From positions 1 to 6,348 of the forward strand of contig VGEJ01000157.1 of assembly GCA_016869335.1 (NCBI GenBank): 6,348 nt of DNA, read 5' to 3'. This document shows positions 1 to 6,348 of the stretch, in pieces. Source of the stretch: Alphaproteobacteria bacterium (GTDB lineage Bacteria > Pseudomonadota > Alphaproteobacteria > VGEJ01). The notes under the pieces are model-generated. The model made no database searches, was not told where the DNA came from, and saw only the letters and a list, made by a program, of their open reading frames with translations. A program made the translations under genes and the position numbers. The stretch's first letter is position 1; every line of letters starts with the position of its first letter.

Positions 1-768
1 CCCGCGGGCTACGAGTCCTTCGAGCCGAGAGCGCGCGCGATCGTGCAGGAGCGGCTGAGCCGTGGTCACATCGCCCTGACGCTCCAGCCCACCCATGAAC
101 GCCGGGTCGCGGGCGTTGCCCTGAACCGCGCGCTGCTCGATCAGGTGCTCGCCCTGGTGCGCGACGTCGGCCCCTCGACCGGCGTCGCGCCAGCGCGGCT
201 CGATGGTCTGCTCGCTCTGCCCGGTGTGCTCGATCCGATTGCGCCGGCGGACACCGAAGCGGATCGGGACGCGCGCGAACCGGCGCTGTGCGCCAGCCTG
301 ATCGTGGCGGTCGAGGCGCTGGTGGCGATGCGGCAGCGCGAGGGCGCCGCGCTCGGCGCGACCCTGGCCGGGCAGCTTGACGAGATCGAGCGCTGGTTGA
401 GCGCGGCCGAGGCCGAGGGTGCGGTACTCCCGGCGGCGCTGCGCGCCAGGATGCAGGAACAGCTCGCCCTGCTGCTCGGTGCGGCACCCGTGTCCGAGGA
501 GCGCCTGGCGCAAGAGGTGGCGCTGCTGCTCGTCCGCGGTGACGTGCGCGAGGAGCTGGATCGCCTCCGCCTGCATCTGCTGCAGGCGCGTGAGCTTCTC
601 GCCGGCGGTGGCGCGGTCGGGCGCAAGCTCGATTTCCTCGCCCAGGAGCTCAACCGCGAGGCCAACACGCTTTGCGCCAAGGCGCCGAGCGCGGCGCTGT
701 CGCGCCATGGCCTCGAACTCAAGGCTGTGATCGACCGGTTCCGCGAGCAGATCCAGAACCTCGAGTAG
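1..768 (+). CDS. yicC: YicC/YloC-family endoribonuclease, 5' end cut by window edge
   Basis: This frame is open from base 1 to a TAG at 766-768, giving 255 visible residues. The family is usually about 290 residues, so roughly 35 N-terminal residues lie outside the window. A GTG at 43 is not the true start, because the residues before it (PAGYESFEPRAR) match the conserved N-terminal block of the family. The C-terminal domain (DUF1732 type) is recognisable from an RGDVREELDRLRLHL-like block at visible residues 179-193, GRKLDFLAQELNREANTL at 207-224 and the terminal GLELKAVIDRFREQIQNLE at 237-255. Family knowledge: YicC/YloC proteins are metal-dependent cytoplasmic endoribonucleases, and E. coli YicC has been linked to small-RNA turnover. 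The gene stops two bases before the gmk ATG, so the two are almost certainly co-transcribed and probably translationally coupled. Family assignment is secure; the RNA targets cannot be told from sequence. Confidence 0.93.
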   Translation, partial: PAGYESFEPRARAIVQERLSRGHIALTLQPTHERRVAGVALNRALLDQVLALVRDVGPSTGVAPARLDGLLALPGVLDPIAPADTEADRDAREPALCASLIVAVEALVAMRQREGAALGATLAGQLDEIERWLSAAEAEGAVLPAALRARMQEQLALLLGAAPVSEERLAQEVALLLVRGDVREELDRLRLHLLQARELLAGGGAVGRKLDFLAQELNREANTLCAKAPSAALSRHGLELKAVIDRFREQIQNLE

Positions 769-770
769 CC

Positions 771-1409
771 ATGAACAATCAGTCCATCGCCCGCCGCGGT
801 TTGATGTTCGTGCTGTCTTCGCCTTCGGGTGCGGGCAAGACGACGATCTCGCGTCGTCTGCTCTCCCGCGACGCCAACCTGACCATGTCGGTGTCGGTGA
901 CGACCAGACCGCCACGGCCGAGCGAGGTCGATGGCCGCGACTACATCTTCCTCACCGAGGAGGCGTTCGCGCGCCTCGTTCGCGAGGGGGCCTTGCTCGA
1001 ACACGCGCGGGTCTTCGACCACCACTACGGCACGCCGCGCGCGCCGATTGAGGAGGCGCTGGCGGCGGGGCGCGACATACTCTTCGACATCGACTGGCAG
1101 GGGACCCAGCAGCTCAAGCAGAATGCGCGCAGCGACCTCGTCGCGACCTTCATCCTGCCGCCCTCGACCGCCGAGCTCGAGCGCCGGCTGTTGGCGCGGG
1201 CGCAGGACAGCCCGCTCGTCGTGCAGCGCCGGATGGCGCGTGCCGCCGACGAGATGAGCCACTGGCCGGAATACGACTACATCATCATCAACGACGAGGT
1301 AGAGCGGGCCGTTGCGGGGGTGGGCGCCATTCTGCAGGCCGAGCGGCTGCGGCGCGAGCGCCAGACCGGTCTGAGCGAGTTCGTCCGTTCCCTCCGCGGC
1401 ACGGATTAG
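771..1409 (+). CDS. gmk: Guanylate kinase
   Basis: The product is a 212-residue cytoplasmic enzyme that phosphorylates GMP (and dGMP) to GDP with ATP, in the purine nucleotide pathway. The P-loop is SSPSGAGKTT at residues 16-25, with Lys23 and Thr24 contacting ATP phosphates. GMP-site residues line up with the yeast enzyme at a constant offset of seven: Ser42, Arg46, Arg49, Tyr58, Glu77, Tyr86 and Thr88. The block TTRPPRPSEVDGRDY covers residues 44-58, and the FDIDWQG segment is at 105-111. Length is normal for bacterial Gmk (about 205-215). The ATG at 771 was chosen because it follows the yicC stop by two bases and gives a short N terminus before the first beta strand; an in-frame ATG at 804 (residue 12) would cut into that strand. 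No strong Shine-Dalgarno is visible, which fits coupling to yicC. The frame is open upstream to 672, but that part overlaps yicC and is not needed. Confidence 0.96.
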   Translation: MNNQSIARRGLMFVLSSPSGAGKTTISRRLLSRDANLTMSVSVTTRPPRPSEVDGRDYIFLTEEAFARLVREGALLEHARVFDHHYGTPRAPIEEALAAGRDILFDIDWQGTQQLKQNARSDLVATFILPPSTAELERRLLARAQDSPLVVQRRMARAADEMSHWPEYDYIIINDEVERAVAGVGAILQAERLRRERQTGLSEFVRSLRGTD

Positions 1410-1430
1410 CGGCAGAACGAGGTTGCGCTT

Positions 1431-2828
1431 TCACCGCGAAGACGCCGCGGCCGTGCGAATGCCGGTCAGGCCGACCCCCGGCCGGCCGAGCAGATAGCCC
1501 TGGCCGTAGCGGACGCCCGCTTCAAGCAACAGCCTGACCTCTTCTTCCCGCTCCACCATCTCGGCGACCGTGTCGATGACGAGGGCGCGGCACAACCCGG
1601 CCATGGCGCCGAGGAACGCTGTGGCCTTGGCGTTGCCGAGCGCCTCGCGCACGTAGAGGCCGTCGATCTTGACGAAGTCTACCTCGAACGCGCGCAGGTA
1701 TTGGAATGCTGCGGCGCCGGCGCCAAAGTCGTCGAAGATGACCTTATAGCTTTCGCGGCGCAGCTCCTGAATGACCGCGTTGGCGCACTCCAAGTCGGTG
1801 ATTTGTGACGACTCGGTCACCTCGAAGCTGAGGGACTCGGCGAGGTTCCGGTAGCTGCGGAGGAGCTCGAGCAGGCGCGCGATGAAGCTCGCATCGCTGA
1901 GGGAACGGCCAGAAACGTTGACGGCAACGCGCGGGAGGTCCTTTTGCGCCCGCCCTTCCAGGATCTTTGCCACGATGCGCCCGACCATGGTAAGGTCGAA
2001 ATCGGCGATGACGTCCATGCGCTCGGCGAAGCCGATGAAGTCGGCGGTGTCGGGGAACGTGCTGGTGTCCTGCGGTCGCACCAGGGCTTCGAAATGGTGC
2101 ACGGCCCGGGTCTTCAGATCGACGATTGGCTGGTACAGGACGTCAAAGGCGTTGGCGCTGACGATCCTCTTGTAGACGTCAAGACGCGTCATCACCTCGG
2201 CATGGAACGCGCGCAGGCCGTTCGATAGGTCTCCAAAAGAGAAGTTCGAGCGCTGGTGGGCGAACCGGTTGACCACGTAGAGCAGGGCCTTGGCGCTCTG
2301 GTCAGTGGAAAGGCCGGGCTCGCGGCGCAGCGAGACGCTGTTGGCGGCGACCGATACGCCCTCGCGCGCGGGATCGATCGCGCGGCTGCGCTCGACGAGT
2401 GTCCGCTCGATCGCCGCGACGTCGCCAACCTCCTCCTGGATCAGGCCGAAGCGTTCGCTCGTCAGGCGGCCGACGGCCTCGCCGCGAACGGCATAGGACT
2501 GCAAGTAGGTACTGATTCCGGTGACGAACGCCTCCGCCTCGGCGGCGGCGAGCCTGCCGGTGAGGGCGTCGAGGCCGCCGATCTCGACCAGCGTCATTCC
2601 GTAGGGCACGGCGGTACCCTCGGCCGCCTGCTGCGCCGCCACCGCAAGGCCTGCAAAACCCTCGGCATCGAGCAGCCCGGTGGCCGGGTCGCGGTTCTCG
2701 GTGCGGGCGACCGGCGCGAGCGCACGAGCGACGTTGAGGGTGAGGTACGTGCGCTGCGCCCGGCCCGGCAGGTGGGTGCCCGACAACATCGCGTTCTGCG
2801 CCTTGCCGTCAGCCCGCAACAGCCTCAC
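1431..2828 (-). CDS. EAL-domain cyclic-di-GMP signalling protein with degenerate GGDEF domain (main intact part of a frameshifted gene)
   Basis: Read from the GTG at 2828 this is 465 residues, but the GTG is not the natural start: the frame continues upstream with PAS-like sequence to 2936 (see the adjoining pseudogene entry). Residues 1-33 look like the end of a PAS fold (RLLRADGK...LSG..LPG...YLTL). Residues 47-130 form a GGDEF-like domain that keeps DPATGLLDAEGF at 47-58, but the signature motif reads TSERF at 123-127, so cyclase activity is not expected. The EAL domain covers about 225-455 with the usual metal and substrate residues: Glu247 (EAL), Asn304 (NVSG), Glu336 (FEVTES), Asp366-Asp367 (DDFG), Lys387 (KIDG), Glu423 (AEMVE) and GQGYLLGRP at 442-450. 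Expected role: hydrolysis of c-di-GMP to pGpG in the cytoplasm, or c-di-GMP binding. No membrane segment is visible. Its 3' end converges on gmk with 21 bases between. Domain identity is sure; whether a full product is made is not. Confidence 0.88.
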   Translation of the reverse strand: MRLLRADGKAQNAMLSGTHLPGRAQRTYLTLNVARALAPVARTENRDPATGLLDAEGFAGLAVAAQQAAEGTAVPYGMTLVEIGGLDALTGRLAAAEAEAFVTGISTYLQSYAVRGEAVGRLTSERFGLIQEEVGDVAAIERTLVERSRAIDPAREGVSVAANSVSLRREPGLSTDQSAKALLYVVNRFAHQRSNFSFGDLSNGLRAFHAEVMTRLDVYKRIVSANAFDVLYQPIVDLKTRAVHHFEALVRPQDTSTFPDTADFIGFAERMDVIADFDLTMVGRIVAKILEGRAQKDLPRVAVNVSGRSLSDASFIARLLELLRSYRNLAESLSFEVTESSQITDLECANAVIQELRRESYKVIFDDFGAGAAAFQYLRAFEVDFVKIDGLYVREALGNAKATAFLGAMAGLCRALVIDTVAEMVEREEEVRLLLEAGVRYGQGYLLGRPGVGLTGIRTAAASSR

Positions 2829-3090
2829 CGGCAGCGGGCCAAAGCGCTGGCGGCGCGCCGAGTCGGTGACCAGCGTCGAAACCAGCGGGCAATCGCTCCC
2901 CGCTACGACGCACTGTAGCTTGGACCGATGAGGGCATCAGGCGGCTGCCCGGTCATCGAGTGGATGGCGCCCGCGGCAAAGCGGATGACGGCTTGGTCGT
3001 CGATCTCGATGAGCGCGTCCGCCGCGGCAAACGCGAACCCAACGAAGCGGTCACGGCATCGCGCAGGCGCGAGCGGTGATCGGCGCGCAC
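2829..3090 (-). pseudogene. Frame-disrupted 5' portion (PAS-like domain) of the EAL gene
   Basis: Three frames together give one plausible N terminus. From a GTG at 3090 the first frame reads RADHRSRLRDAV with very high G/C at third positions. Near 3050-3056 sense moves to a second frame, DRFVGFAFAAADALIEID...AGAIHSMTGQPPDALIGPSYS, which looks like the first half of a PAS domain and stops at 2903-2905. Near 2903-2925 it moves again into the frame of the EAL gene, VVAGSDCPLVSTLVTD, the second half of the PAS fold, which runs into the 2828 codon. Each step equals one missing base. Adding one base at the second step gives ..SYSA-x-VAGSDCPLV, close to the PAS pattern 'G.S...LVA..D...V'. An alternative start for the middle frame is a GTG at 3178, but codons between 3054 and 3178 in that frame have poor third-position G/C. 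This is either a truly decaying gene or two sequence errors. The PAS assignment is by pattern recognition only. Confidence 0.62.
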
Positions 3091-3226
3091 GACAGTCCGC
3101 TGTTGCCGGCCTGGTCACGGCAGGCGGTACCGGCTCACGAGGCGATGCGATGGCATGCGCGGAACGGCCCGAGCCCACCAGGGCCCCGTGCCCATTGTCT
3201 GCCTCGAGGGGTTACCGGGGGCTTAA

Positions 3227-3242
3227 CGCGGGTGACCCCGCG
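3227..3242 (-). terminator. Possible weak terminator hairpin after argB
   Basis: A perfect six-pair GC stem (CGCGGG paired with CCCGCG) closes a four-base loop, starting four bases after the argB stop codon. On the minus strand it is followed by TTAAGCCCC, so there is no proper U-tract. It may act as an mRNA 3'-end stabiliser or a weak intrinsic terminator between argB and the downstream EAL gene. In such GC-rich DNA a six-pair stem can also arise by chance. Confidence 0.3.
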
Positions 3243-3246
3243 GGCG

Positions 3247-4155
3247 TCAGACGGCTTGGAGCATCGTGCCGATGCCCTGCTCGGTAAAGATCTCGAGCAG
3301 GAGCACGTGCTGGACGCGGCCGTCAAGAATGTGTGCGGCGCCGGCGCCATTCAGAACGCTGTCGATGCACGTCTGGACCTTCGGGATCATGCCGCCCGAA
3401 ACCGTGCCATCGGCGATGTAGGCGCGCGCCTGCTCTGCGGTAAGGGTCGGGATGAGCTTGCCCTGCTGATCCAGCACTCCCGGCACATCGGTGAGAAGAA
3501 GGAGCTTGCTGGCATGCATGGCCGCCGCGACCGAGCCCGCGACGGTGTCGGCGTTGACGTTGAACGTCTCGCCCGCGGCGCCGAACCCGACCGGCGCGAT
3601 AACCGGGATCACGTCGAGCCCGGCCAGCGACTGCAGGAGTCTGGCGTTGATCGCCACGGGCTCGCCGACGAAGCCGTAGTCGAGGACTCGCTCCCGGAGC
3701 GAGTCGGGGTCCCGTACCGTGCGGGTGAGCTGACGCGCCTCGATCAATCGGCCGTCCTTGCCGGAAAGGCCGACGGCGGTGCCCCCGGCGGCACCGATCG
3801 CACCGACGATCTCCTTGTTGATGGCGCCCGAAAGCACCATCTCGACGACCTCGACCGCCGCCTTGTCGGTGACGCGGAGGCCATCGACGAACGAGGTCGG
3901 AATGTTGAGCCGCTTGAGCATCTCGCCGATCTGCGGACCGCCGCCGTGGACGACGATCGGATTGATCCCGACCTGCTTCAGGAGCACGACATCGCGCGCG
4001 AAGTTGAGCATGACTTCGTCGCTCCCCATCGCGTGGCCGCCGTACTTGATGACGAAGGTATGGCCAGTGAACTGGCGCATATACGGCAGCGCCTCGCTCA
4101 GCGTCCTGGTCGTCTGCAGGTAGCGGCGCGTCAGCGAGAGCTTGGGCGAAGTCAT
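3247..4155 (-). CDS. argB: Acetylglutamate kinase
   Basis: This 302-residue cytoplasmic enzyme phosphorylates N-acetyl-L-glutamate with ATP, the second step of arginine biosynthesis and usually the arginine-controlled one. It belongs to the amino-acid kinase fold. Visible motifs are IKYGGHAM at residues 36-43 (Lys37), the glycine-rich VVHGGGPQIG at 68-77, GLRVTD at 92-97 (Arg94, substrate contact), FNVNADTVAG at 198-207, LLTDVPGVLD at 220-229, SGGMIPKV at 253-260 (Lys259) and HILDGR at 275-280. About 28 residues precede the first beta strand, and the C terminus carries EIFTEQGIGTM at 288-298. Both features are typical of the hexameric, arginine-inhibited class, so feedback inhibition by arginine is inferred. 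The ATG at 4155 has a G-rich stretch (GGGGGG) about six bases upstream as a possible ribosome site. It lies 41 bases after engB in the same direction, as in other alphaproteobacteria. Confidence 0.97.
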   Translation of the reverse strand: MTSPKLSLTRRYLQTTRTLSEALPYMRQFTGHTFVIKYGGHAMGSDEVMLNFARDVVLLKQVGINPIVVHGGGPQIGEMLKRLNIPTSFVDGLRVTDKAAVEVVEMVLSGAINKEIVGAIGAAGGTAVGLSGKDGRLIEARQLTRTVRDPDSLRERVLDYGFVGEPVAINARLLQSLAGLDVIPVIAPVGFGAAGETFNVNADTVAGSVAAAMHASKLLLLTDVPGVLDQQGKLIPTLTAEQARAYIADGTVSGGMIPKVQTCIDSVLNGAGAAHILDGRVQHVLLLEIFTEQGIGTMLQAV

Positions 4156-4196
4156 CGCGCACCCCCCGGGCCGGCTGGCGCCGTCTTATAGACCAC

Positions 4197-4886
4197 TCAG
4201 GGCGGCTCCGCCACGCGCGCAAGAGAAGCCCTGAGTTCGGCCAACCCGCTGCCCGTTCGCGCGCTGGTGGCGATCGGGCCTGCCACCGCCTGGGGATGCT
4301 CGGCAAGAGCGGCATGAAGCTCTCCGAGCATGCGCGCGAGCGCGCCGGCCGCCGTCTTGTCGGCCTTGGTCAGCACGACCTGATAGGCCGCACCGGCATC
4401 CTCCAAGGCATCGATCAGGTGCCGGTCCAGCGGGCCGATGCCGCGCCGTGCGTCGATCAGCACGCACACCCGTCGCAGGACGCCTCGGCGCAGGACGTAG
4501 TGCTCGGCCAACGCGCCCCACGCCGCGCGGCGCCGCCCCGGCGCCGCGGCATGGCCATAGCCCGGCAGATCGACCAGCATCAGGCGCTGGCCGAGGGCGA
4601 AGAAGATGGCCGCCTGCGTGCGCCCCGGCGTGCGCGAGGTGCGGGCCAGGCCGCGCCGCCCGGTCAACGCGTTGAGCAGGCTCGACTTGCCGACGTTCGA
4701 ACGCCCGGCGAAGGCGATTTCCGGCAGGCTCGCGGGCGGAAGCTCCGCCGACTTGGCCGCGAACGCGACGAAGGCGCACGCCTGCGCGAACAGCCGCCGG
4801 CCCTGCTCGATGGCGGCCGCGCCGGCCGTGTCCGCGACTATGTCTTCGCCGGCTTGGCGACGCCGTGGCGCTTCATGATGACCCAT
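4197..4886 (-). CDS. engB: Ribosome-biogenesis GTP-binding protein EngB (YihA/YsxC)
   Basis: This TRAFAC-class GTPase acts in late assembly of the large ribosomal subunit. From the ATG at 4886 it is 229 residues with all G motifs: G1 GRSNVGKSS at 61-69, G2 region TSRTPGRTQ at 83-91, G3 DLPGYG at 106-111, G4 TKADK at 173-177 and G5 TSARTGSG at 207-214. The family's LPEIAFAGRSNVGKS lead-in is clear. The start is uncertain. The ATG at 4886 overlaps yidC by 49 bases and has no visible Shine-Dalgarno. Third-position G/C in this frame rises only after the yidC stop, and no ATG, GTG or TTG lies in frame between 4886 and the G1 motif. An ATA at 4841-4839 overlaps the yidC TAG as ATAG and sits where homologues usually begin. 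The first 15 residues given here are therefore doubtful. The frame is open further upstream to 5165, but that part is a shadow of yidC. Confidence 0.93.
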   Translation of the reverse strand: MGHHEAPRRRQAGEDIVADTAGAAAIEQGRRLFAQACAFVAFAAKSAELPPASLPEIAFAGRSNVGKSSLLNALTGRRGLARTSRTPGRTQAAIFFALGQRLMLVDLPGYGHAAAPGRRRAAWGALAEHYVLRRGVLRRVCVLIDARRGIGPLDRHLIDALEDAGAAYQVVLTKADKTAAGALARMLGELHAALAEHPQAVAGPIATSARTGSGLAELRASLARVAEPP

Positions 4887-6348
4887 TGCTGCGCTAACGA
4901 CAGGAGGTTGTTCCAAGTCCAGTAGATGATCAGCCCCGACGGGAACGGCGCCAGCATGAAAGTGAACACGATCGGCATGAGGAGGAAGATCTTCTGCTGA
5001 ATCGGGTCCTGGGGCTGCGGATTGAGCCGCATCTGCAGCCACATGCTGAGGCCCATCAGCACCGGCCAGACGCCGAGGTGGAGGAACTCGGGGTATTCGA
5101 AGGGCACCAGGCCGAACGGGTTGAGGATGTTGCTGGGGTCGGGCGTGGAGAGATCGGTGATCCAACCGAAGAACGGCGCCTGGCGCATCTCGATGGTCGT
5201 GAACAGCACCTCGTAGAGCGCAAAAAACACCGGAATCTGTACGAGGATGGGCAGGCAGCCCATCATCGGGTTGGCCTTCTCGCGCTTGTAGAGTTCCATC
5301 AACTCGCGTTGCAGGCGCTGCCGGTCGGAGCCGAATTGTTCGCGCAGTCGCACGACCTCGGGCTGCAGGCGCTTCATCGCCGCCATGGCGCGGTAGGATT
5401 TGTTGGCGAGGGGGAAAAAGAGGATCTTGACGCAGACCGTGAGTAGGAGGATCGCCACGCCGAAGTTGCCGACGAGGTCGTAGAAGAACACGAGCACGTG
5501 GAACAGTGGCTTGGCGAGGAAGTAGAGCCAGCGGAACGACGCAGCGAGGTCGAAGCGCACGATCCCGAGCGAGTCCTCGTAGGCATCGATGGTGCGCACC
5601 ACTTTGGCCCCGGCAAAGACATGGTCGGCAACCGTGACGCTGCCGCCGGCCGGCACCGTCACGGCGCCGCGCAGGTAATCGACCTGATACCTATCTTGAC
5701 CCTCGGCCACGTGATGGCTGAAGCGCCCGGTGAAGGGCTGCCGTTGGTCCGGAACGAGCGTCACCAGCCAGTATTTGTCGGCAATGCCGAGCCACCCGCC
5801 GGTCGTCGTCTTTTCGATCCGGCCGGCCTCCTGGAGGTCGGAATAGTCATGCTCCTCGAGGGTACCGTCGAACACGCCGACCGGGCCCTCGTGCAGAATG
5901 TAGAAGCCCGAGGTCGCCGGGGTTCCGGCGCGGGCGACGAGGCCGTAGGGGAAGAGCGTGACCGGCGCAGCGGCGCTGTTTTCGACGGTCCGCGTCACCC
6001 GGAACATGAAGTCGCTGTCGACCTCGAAGCGTTGCGTGAACCGCAGGCCCTGACCGTTCTCCCACGACAACGTCAGTGGTCGGTCGGGGGCGAGCGTGGT
6101 GCCGTCGGCCTGCCACACGGCATCCGGTCCTGGCAGGGCCAGGGTCGCCTCGGGGCCGGCGCTCCAGCCGAACTCTACGTAGTACGGCCCAACGCTCAGC
6201 GGCTCGCTGCGCGGAGCGAACAGCGAGCCCGCGCCGGCCTGAAGCTCGATCGGTGTGCCTTGAGGTGAGAGCAGCACGATCTGGCCGCTATCGGACCGCC
6301 CGCTCTGGCGATAGGTCGCCAGCGTCAGATCGTCGAGCCGCGCGCCGC
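4838..6348 (-). CDS. yidC: Membrane protein insertase YidC, 5' end cut by window edge
   Basis: YidC inserts and folds inner-membrane proteins, alone or with the Sec translocon. The frame stays open to the right edge, giving 502 visible residues. The GTG at 6277 is only an internal codon, since the 23 residues before it (GARLDDLTLATYRQ...) match the conserved start of the periplasmic domain. The missing part should hold the first membrane helix and linker. Visible residues 1 to about 265 form the periplasmic beta-sandwich domain of Gram-negative YidC. The conserved insertase core follows: helix FGVAILLLTVCVKILFF at about 295-311, with Lys307 where E. coli has the groove arginine; the cytoplasmic coiled-coil region (MKRLQPEVVRLREQFG...) at about 324-356; GCLPILVQIPVFFALYEVLF at 363-382; then WPVLMGLSMWLQ and KIFLLMPIVFTFMLAPFPSGLIIYWTWNN. 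The short basic tail (MKRHGVAKPAKT) is usual for the proteobacterial form. The gene is first in the visible yidC-engB-argB run. Confidence 0.97.
   Translation of the reverse strand, partial: GARLDDLTLATYRQSGRSDSGQIVLLSPQGTPIELQAGAGSLFAPRSEPLSVGPYYVEFGWSAGPEATLALPGPDAVWQADGTTLAPDRPLTLSWENGQGLRFTQRFEVDSDFMFRVTRTVENSAAAPVTLFPYGLVARAGTPATSGFYILHEGPVGVFDGTLEEHDYSDLQEAGRIEKTTTGGWLGIADKYWLVTLVPDQRQPFTGRFSHHVAEGQDRYQVDYLRGAVTVPAGGSVTVADHVFAGAKVVRTIDAYEDSLGIVRFDLAASFRWLYFLAKPLFHVLVFFYDLVGNFGVAILLLTVCVKILFFPLANKSYRAMAAMKRLQPEVVRLREQFGSDRQRLQRELMELYKREKANPMMGCLPILVQIPVFFALYEVLFTTIEMRQAPFFGWITDLSTPDPSNILNPFGLVPFEYPEFLHLGVWPVLMGLSMWLQMRLNPQPQDPIQQKIFLLMPIVFTFMLAPFPSGLIIYWTWNNLLSLAQQWVIMKRHGVAKPAKT

Noticed and set aside
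817..846. Gmk P-loop begins with Ser instead of Gly (SSPSGAGKTT)
   Set aside because: I know this as a common alphaproteobacterial variant. Lys and Thr are in place, so it is not a sign of inactivity.
141..1262. Long open frame on the minus strand opposite yicC and gmk (373 codons)
   Set aside because: It lies antisense to two well-recognised genes, is rich in Arg, Ser and Ala, and shows no domain. This is the usual shadow frame in high-GC DNA.
3091..3246. 156-base region between the EAL gene and argB searched for RNA genes, repeats or a small gene
   Set aside because: Apart from the small hairpin at 3227-3242 I see no tRNA-like fold, repeat, convincing promoter or credible small reading frame.
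3076..4191. Long open frame on the plus strand opposite argB (371 codons)
   Set aside because: Its composition is a shadow of the argB frame (many Asp, Arg, His), and the argB motifs on the other strand are unambiguous.
4201..4212. Near-palindrome GGCGGCTCCGCC at the end of engB
   Set aside because: A two-base loop cannot form a stable hairpin, and it lies within the coding sequence. Likely chance in GC-rich DNA.
4185..4213. Possible argB promoter in the engB-argB gap: minus-strand TATAAG (4185-4190) with TGGCGG 17 bases upstream (4208-4213)
   Set aside because: The -10-like box and spacing are attractive, but the -35 box matches the consensus at only two positions and the genes fit one operon. 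Too weak to list as a feature.
5498..6268. 256-codon open frame on the plus strand opposite yidC
   Set aside because: It is antisense to a clear YidC periplasmic domain and has no recognisable motif.

Overview
The window is ordinary chromosomal DNA from a high-GC proteobacterium, most likely an alphaproteobacterium close to Rhodospirillales. The evidence is the yicC-gmk pair, the yidC-engB-argB gene order, a lysine in the YidC groove helix, the SSPSGAGKTT form of the Gmk P-loop, and a PAS/degenerate GGDEF/EAL protein of a type I associate with that group. Codon third positions are strongly G/C in all genes. I see no mobile element, CRISPR array, tRNA, rRNA, prophage or plasmid signature.

Layout, left to right. 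(1) Positions 1-1409, plus strand: the 3' part of a yicC-family endoribonuclease gene, then gmk (guanylate kinase) two bases later, as one transcription unit. (2) Positions 1431-3090, minus strand: a cyclic-di-GMP signalling gene with a PAS-like N terminus, a degenerate GGDEF domain and an intact-looking EAL domain. It converges on gmk with 21 bases between the stops. Its 5' part is broken: the PAS sequence switches reading frame near 2903-2925 and probably again near 3050-3056, each switch consistent with one missing base. It is either a decaying gene or carries two sequence errors. (3) Positions 3091-3246: a 156-base intergenic region with a small GC-rich hairpin just after argB. (4) Positions 3247-6348, minus strand: yidC (5' end beyond the right edge), engB overlapping its tail, and argB 41 bases further on. 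This order is known from alphaproteobacteria.

Functionally, the yidC-engB-argB block combines inner-membrane protein insertion, a ribosome-assembly GTPase and the second step of arginine biosynthesis. The yicC-gmk block combines RNA turnover with GMP-to-GDP phosphorylation. The EAL gene is the only signalling gene. Despite a deliberate search I found no sign of a novel system. The points worth a second look are the frameshifted EAL gene, its dead GGDEF domain, and the unclear start of engB.
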